This document shows positions 58,146-64,000 of a stretch of 64,000 bases of DNA, piece by piece. Within the stretch, counting starts at the first letter, position 1. Every line of letters begins with the position of its first letter. Source of the DNA: Argentina anserina. Its lineage: Eukaryota; Streptophyta; Magnoliopsida; Rosales; Rosaceae. Location of the stretch: contig NC_065877.1 of assembly GCF_933775445.1 (NCBI RefSeq), forward strand, positions 8,804,001 to 8,868,000, written 5' to 3'. The notes beneath the pieces are model-generated. The model ran no database searches, had not been told where the DNA came from, and saw only the letters and a program-made list of their open reading frames with translations. The position numbers and the translations under genes are program-made.

Positions 58146-60212
58146 ATGGGGGGAGGTGGAGGAAACAAGAAAGTACTGGTGAGTTTCGCGGTTTTGATGT
58201 TTCTGGGGATCGCTGTCTACTTCAGGCTTTGGTCCATCGATTACAGAGTTTCTTCTGATGAAACCGAGCTCATCAGGTTTCTTTTCTTCCCATCTTATCT
58301 CTCTGCCTGCTTCTATTTTTGTTTTCAATTGTTTATGTTTCTGCCGATTCTGTGAATGAATGAATGAATACCGTTTCTTATATGAGTATAGTTTGAGCCT
58401 ATCTTTAAACCCATTTCCATTTTATAGTATTTTGAGGAATGAAACTCGATATAAGAGTGGAAGTGGAGAAATGACCCTAAAAATCCTAACTTTCTGGACT
58501 GGCTCATATGTTTATGATTTGTACTATATGATTTTGATCTTGCCAGTAGGTTGTAAATTTCTAAACAGTAATGATGCTTCCATGGAATAAAATGGGATTC
58601 TCGCGGTCTCACCCCTGGTTTTGGTTCGTGTTTTGTTATTAATGTTTATGGTGTCATGGATTTCATGATACATCGAATTTTGCTATTGTTTACTGGGTTT
58701 GAAGTGATTGTTACTCATTAGTTGTATTTTTTTCTCCTCAAAATCTTGTAGACGACAGTTTGACCTTGCTAATAGAGAAGCAATGGATGAATCTGCCGAG
58801 TGGAGGCTGAAATATGATGTAGAAGCAGAAAGGTCTACCAGGTGTATTAATGAACTCAAACAGGTCTGCAGACATAAGCCATATGTATCGTCCCCTTCGC
58901 TTTAAAGTTCCTTTTCATATTAGCGCCAATCAGAGCTATAATTCTCTGTAGCATCTATTGTATATTGCACTAATTTGATTCAGCTAAAACATACTGTGAG
59001 ACTATGAGTTCGACAATCAATTCTTAGCTGAACATTCAATCTGTTAATGCTTAGAACAGTGAGCTGAAAACCCCGAAGGATAATAAACTGTATACTAACC
59101 CAAAATTGATAAAACACATCATCATCAGTTTCTTCAGAAAAACACACACACAATCAGAAACTAGAATTTGGTTTCTGTTATTTTATTTTCTATGTGATTG
59201 TGGTTTCTGGCCAACAATTGTAGAAGTCATTTGGGCCAATCTCTGGAAGCGCATTCTTGAATTAATAAATTATTTAGTCTAACTAACTGAACTTCGAGTA
59301 CATTATTAGCATTTTCTATTCTCTTTGGTGCACTATGGTAAAAGTGCTGGTTTGAAATCGAGTCTTGTAGTTAGCTTTCATATGCACTACTCCTCTCACC
59401 TGCCAACAACAATAATTTTGTAGCACATATTTGGTGTAGCCACCAGTGAAATGATTTCTTCAAGGATCTCTTCGTATGTTATGTACAATAGAGTTATATG
59501 CATTGATAACGTCACTTTTATCTATCTAAATACTTGGGTCTTTAGCTGTAGAGGGTGAGTGGGTATACATTATATGATTTTATTATGCAGGTATTATAAA
59601 AGCAACAATTTTTATGTAAAAACTGGGTGGTATCGTCCTTCAATTCTTCCTTCCCCCTCATGCGATAAATTGATTTATTGATATATTCAGTGCATGTCTT
59701 CTCTTTGAGGACTGATTTAATAATATTTGTCTTTTTGACAGTTAAGGGGATCTATTGAAGATGATGGAAATGCTGCTAATAACAATCATAAATTGATGAT
59801 GCTACAAAAGGTGACCTTTTCTTTTTTCCTCAGAACTTTAATCTTCTAAGTTTTTCCTCTAGCACATTCTTAATATAGATCCGGTTTTTGAAGCTTCTTG
59901 TCTAGGATGAATCAGATACGCTTGTAAGTATTATCACAATCTTTTGTGTTACAAACATCTTCTACCATACCCTAAATGAAACCATTGTGCTAACTGCACA
60001 CTATGATACATTAAACTTTTATCGTCTTCTTCGACCTTGTTGGTTCTGATTATTACTTGTTTTAGAGTATTATAAGGTTTGCCTTAGAGCGAATCCTGTC
60101 CTATACTTACTTGGAAGTCCTTGATTTCCAGGAAAATTTTGCTTTGATTGAACGAATGGAAGCTTTGAAACAAGAACTTGAGGCTCAAAAGCTTAAGTGC
60201 AGCCTGCAATAG
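58146..60212 (+). CDS. Small type II membrane-anchored coiled-coil protein, five exons
   Basis: Exons 58146-58276, 58752-58863, 59742-59810, 59906-59923 (18 nt) and 60132-60212 join to 411 nt, 136 residues, all GT-AG. The N-terminus MGGGGGNKK leads into one membrane segment (VLVSFAVLMFLGIAVYFRLW, residues 10-29), then SSDETELIRRQFDLANREAM, a charged helix (AEWRLKYDVEAERS), a variable Asn-rich part and a C-terminal coiled coil (LIERMEALKQELEAQKLKCS). The short basic N-terminus before the anchor suggests a type II or tail-out topology. An in-frame upstream ATG (58032) would add 38 residues that look like leader sequence, so 58146 is preferred. AATAAA follows about 50 bp after the stop. It resembles an uncharacterised conserved plant family; function unknown. 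Confidence 0.85.
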
Positions 60213-60666
60213 TTTCTGATTATGATCAATCTCACTCTGTAATTTTTGTACACATCCAAAATAAAGGTATATTTGAACTAGATGTTGGCATGGTGCCCGT
60301 TGCAGATCTCGATTCGTGATGCTTTCCTGAAAACATGAGAAAATCTCATAAATTTGTTGTAGACTATATAATAACTGTTTTTCTTTCTATTCCCCACCTA
60401 TCGCTATAACTTAAGTTGTAGTTTCCATATTTCTAATTGTGATTACGCTTCTCCAAATTAGTCAAATTTGATATTGAAGTCGTATCAGGTTTCTCTTATT
60501 TTGCATATATTGCAAGTTGTTGATGACTCGATATAAACTAATATAGTCCATTATAGTCTTATGCTATGTATCTCTGTGACTATGCTCAAAGGCCTTTTGT
60601 TTATTTGAATATCGTAGTGTAGGGATATGTAATAGTTATTCTGACCTTAATCTTTATTTTTATAAA

Positions 60667-61194
60667 ATAAAAATTCACCAACGGTCCTTTAGCTCTTATG
60701 ACACGGTCAATTTAATCTCTAACATTTAAAATTGATCAAATTGATCCATCAATTCGTTTTTTGCTATCATTAAGATCCCTCTATCCAATTTTTCTGTCAC
60801 TGTACTGTTAATTTCATGATGTGGCTCATATGTGGATCCTACAAAAGAGGGCAAATGATGTGTGTAACCCTCAGACTCAATCAGAATCAACCTTTCTCCA
60901 AATTGAGTTCACCAAACGAGTTTAGGTTTGAGAAAATGAGAACCTGGTTATGAGTGATATTGAGTAGAAACGAGTTTAAGTTCTAACTTTCAGTAAAATG
61001 TCTCATTTGCCACTTTTTGTGCGGCCTACGCATGAGTTAGGTTATGAAATTAACGGAATAGTGACGAAAATTAGATGGAGAGATCTGATTGACAGCAAAA
61101 TACAAGTTGAGGGATCAATTTGATTAATTTTAAAAGGTCAAGGATCAAACTGACTGTGTCATAAGAGTTCAGAGACTATTGGAGAATTTTTCTC
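60667..61194. mobile_element. Mutator-like MITE (528 bp)
   Basis: TTTTTATAAA flanks both sides (60657-60666 and 61195-61204), a 10-bp target duplication. Long imperfect inverted ends: AAAAATTCACCAACGGTCC and CTCTTATGACACGGTCA at the left against complements ending GGAGAATTTTTCTC at the right, with CATAAGAG and TGTGTC also mirrored. Non-coding. Confidence 0.78.
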
Positions 61195-61298
61195 TTTTTA
61201 TAAATCAAGTGGTTCCCTTAAAAAATTAAATTTATATTATTTTAAATAAGAATTTCATTATTTAGATTACATAGTGTATGACTTTTAAAATAACAAAT

Positions 61299-61910
61299 TA
61301 TAGTGCATTTGGATGAGAAGATTATAAAATTCATAGGAATTTATAAATGATGACATCTTAAAATTCATCAATATGAAAATTCATTAATTGTGAATTCTAC
61401 TATTTCGTTATATTTATGTGAAATTTGATGTTTGTAATCGATTAAAAAAGTTTGAAATAAATTAAAGAGAAAATATAAAAGAGTTTTTTTTTGAAAGATA
61501 ATTGAACACTAGAAATGAATTTGCAAATAACACTCATTTTGTAGAGAATTTGAGTGGGGAATTTAACCAACAAATTTCTTCTTTTTATTTTATATAGAAA
61601 TCTGGAATTTTTAATTTATAGTTCCCAAACAAGAAAATTGTTTTTTGGAATTATGAATCCCTCACTTTTAATTAAATTCCCTCTTTTTTTCCCTCATCCA
61701 AAAACACCAAGACTATTTGGAAGGAATTGAGAAAAAAATGTCAATTTCTTAGGGAATTTAAGTCGGGAATCTCTATCTTAAATTCCCTGATTTTTTTTCA
61801 TCTAAATTATATTATATTTTAATCTAAACAGAAAAAAAATGAGAAAATGAATAATGAAATTCCAACTTTTATTTAAATTCCAGAAAATTTGAAATTATCC
61901 AAACACTATA
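61299..61910. mobile_element. MITE-like inverted-repeat element (about 612 bp)
   Basis: Starts TATAGTGCATTTGGATGA and ends TTATCCAAACACTATA, an inverted pair with a small indel. The interior repeats GGGAATTTAA and AAATTCCC motifs in both orientations. No certain target duplication. Confidence 0.55.
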
Positions 61911-63300
61911 AAAGCCACAGCAAAACGCAACCGTCATCTCTAATAAAGTCCATTTGAGTCTTACGCATGAGAATTTTGACCATTTCACTTACCTTTTTTA
62001 AATGAGTAGGCTATTAAAAAGAGCAGATGCGGCTTTGCCACTGTTCGCCGACGTCGTCCCTCCGCTATTGGCTACGCGACCACCATCATTTAATTCCTCT
62101 CATTCTTGTCTTCAAAACCCATCCACTCAATGTAAGATTCAAGCAAGTTTTCAGGAAACAAAGATTCGAAATCTGAAATCATCGGCGATGAGTCGGAGTT
62201 CCGGCGACCTTCTTCCACACTCCTTGGTAATTTCTCAACCACCTCTTGGAGTTTGCATCTTTTCCTCTATAATATCTTAAATCAGATCTAAATCTAGATT
62301 TTTTTTTCTTTTTCACCACCTTTTGAATTCCTCTTCAGGCGATGATGTTGCTTTATCCTCTTCCAGAACACGGACAATGGTTGGCGGTGAAAATAAGTGG
62401 AATTGGGCGGTGGAGCTGGGTTTGGAGTCGAGGATTTCGTGTTCGGGGTTCGGAGTTGTTGGGGTCTGGAACTCTGGATTTTCTAAGAGAGACTAATAAA
62501 GGCTTTTAAATAGTCATGTGCCTCATCACGTGATGATGGTGCTCAAACACCGTTGAAGCCCAGAATACACTCTCTGTAGATATATATGAATAGATCATTC
62601 ATGTAAGTTTCATCCAATTTGAAAATCGTTAAGACAATTATAAATGTGATTTACTCATTATGAACTTCAATGATTAATGTTTGACAATTTTCATCTGTTA
62701 ACTAATTTTATTTACTTTAAATACCTTAACGATAATTAAATTGACTGAAAATTTGTATAAGTAATATTCTTATATAGGCATAAAATCTAAACAGTTGAGA
62801 TTAAAAAAGGGCAAATTATAAAAAAGTACAATCTCCCAACTTATATTAGAAAAAATTATTACTTATGAATTAATTATAAAAATGTCATCACATTTAACTG
62901 GAAATTATAAAAAGGTCAACAAAATTAGAAAAAAGTCACTTTAAAAATATTTTCTGGACTGTTTTGCCATTTCTTATTCTTTTTCTTCTTTTTTTTTCCT
63001 TCTTTTTCTAATTTCGGCCATAACTTTCTCGTTCGGCGATAGATTTTGACGAAATTGGTACCGTTAGAAAGATCTCGCTCCCCTCTTTCATTTGATATAC
63101 TACCCACTTCGAATCGACCAACCGTACAAAGCGCAACAACCATCGCAAAGGGTTGCCGCCATCGATGGCGGTGCTCCAAACAATTCCGGCGAAACCGAAG
63201 CTCAAGGTTCTCTAATTCTAGCTATTCTCTTCATTTTGAGCATACTTATACCAATCTCATTTGAATTTTAATAAAATTTCGCATATTTTCACATTTCCTC
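61911..63300. other. Intergenic, one weak open frame
   Basis: A plus-strand frame at 62002-62280 (MSRLLKRADAALPLFADVVP) has a possible donor near 62228 but no recognised domain and no acceptable second exon; left uncalled. Around 63005-63200 TAACTTTCTCGTTCGGCG and the following bases look like a dispersed plant repeat. Minus-strand frames there (62925-63179, 63008-63205) are not supported as genes. Confidence 0.4.
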
Positions 63301-63304
63301 TCGG

Positions 63305-63770
63305 CATGTCACACATCCTGTCACAACCACTATCACATTACCTGTCAGACCCACTATCACAACCGTTATCACACCTGCTGTCACAGAACATGTCACACTA
63401 TCTATTTACACTAACTGTCACAACCACTATCACACTACCTATTACACTAATTGTCACACCCACTGTCACACCTACTGTCACACACACTGTCACACCTATT
63501 GTCACAACCATTGTCACACACATTGCCTCTGTCACACTACCTGTCACAACCCCTGTCACAACTTCTATCACACTACCTGTCACAACCTTTGTCACACTAC
63601 CTATCACAACCTCTGTCACACTACCTGTCACAACCCCTGTCACAATTTCTATCACACTACCTGTCACAACCATTATCACACCCCCTGTCACAACCTCTGT
63701 CACAACCAATATCAACTACATGTTACAACCTCTGTCACAACTCACAACCCCTGTCATAACCAATATCACA
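63305..63770. repeat. 12-bp minisatellite, CTGTCACAACC-type
   Basis: About 35-40 imperfect tandem units around CTGTCACAACCA and CTGTCACACTAC, most 12 bp long. The length is a multiple of three, so frames stay open on both strands (Thr/Val- and His/Ser-rich repeats). Those frames are a by-product, not genes. Some longer-range order of about 24-36 bp is visible. Confidence 0.85.
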
Positions 63771-63785
63771 CTATACATTCAATAA

Positions 63786-64000
63786 ATTCTCGAGCAACCT
63801 TCAACAGGGGTAAAAACGTTAGCAACTTAGGACCGTCGTTATTATAAAGTCAGAATGCAAAATAGTAAATTGTTTCAAATCTGTACACTACGGCCACACT
63901 ACTAACAGTAGCTTGTTCACATTTTACAGGCAGGAGAATGTATTCACGTGCTTCTTCAAGTATCTGTTTCAAACTCCAATAGCTCAACATCAATGTAAGT
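63786..64000. other. Window end, nothing resolved
   Basis: Non-repetitive sequence with a possible GTAAGT donor at the very end, which could belong to an exon continuing outside. Not callable from here. Confidence 0.3.

Noticed and set aside
62002..62280. 92-codon plus-strand frame with possible splice donor
   Set aside because: No acceptable downstream exon or known domain found.
63305..63770. CRISPR-like array
   Set aside because: Units are tandem without unique spacers, and the organism is a plant.
63261..63785. Long Thr/Val and His/Ser-repeat proteins on both strands
   Set aside because: Generated by a 12-bp tandem repeat with no stop in either direction.

Overview
This window is nuclear DNA of a flowering plant, most likely a eudicot. 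Genes have short GT-AG introns, intergenic DNA is AT-rich, and the proteins are plant families: PIP2 aquaporins, an S40 senescence regulator, vacuolar ATPase subunit G, cytosolic ribosomal protein L12 and an F-box protein. Transposable elements of nearly every plant class fill the spaces. The aquaporin sequences would fit Rosaceae, but that is an impression, not a result. There is no sign of organellar, bacterial or viral genome organisation.

Layout. 1-1450: 5' two-thirds of a minus-strand V-ATPase subunit G gene. 3101-8800: full-length but broken Ty1/copia retrotransposon, minus strand. 9051-9738: proline-rich single-pass membrane protein with a suspected frameshift in its signal peptide. 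10266-11097: solo LTR with a perfect 5-bp target duplication. 11490-31085: tandem array of three PIP2 aquaporin units, all minus strand. Copies 1 (11669-12964) and 3 (29191-30368) are intact. Copy 2 (17520-20166) is dead: a 1.47-kb solo LTR splits exon 4, and its promoter and upstream flank carry a hAT-like element, a Mutator-like MITE and a PIF/Harbinger element. The Harbinger element encodes a transposase and a Myb/SANT-like protein and contains an mTERF gene fragment.

32257-33700: F-box gene whose reading frame is broken only at a run of eight A. 35311-36755: two adjacent short genes of 51 and 46 codons that encode clearly related small proteins of a family I do not recognise. 37992-38492: ribosomal protein L12. 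39.6-43.3 kb: hAT-type non-autonomous elements with terminal TAGGGGTGGGC. 45243-47704: degraded hAT transposase of the ZMYM1-like/DUF4371 type. 49738-50220: S40 senescence regulator. 50.2-58.0 kb: gene-poor, ending in one hAT element inserted inside another, each with its own 8-bp target duplication. 58146-60212: five-exon gene for a small membrane-anchored coiled-coil protein with an 18-nt microexon. 60.6-64.0 kb: MITEs and a 12-bp minisatellite.

The genes do not form a pathway. The regional theme is tandem duplication of a water-channel gene followed by heavy transposon attack on one copy. The best candidates for something undescribed are the paired small-protein genes at 35-37 kb. Exon boundaries were placed by hand from splice consensus and reading frame. 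No similarity search was run.
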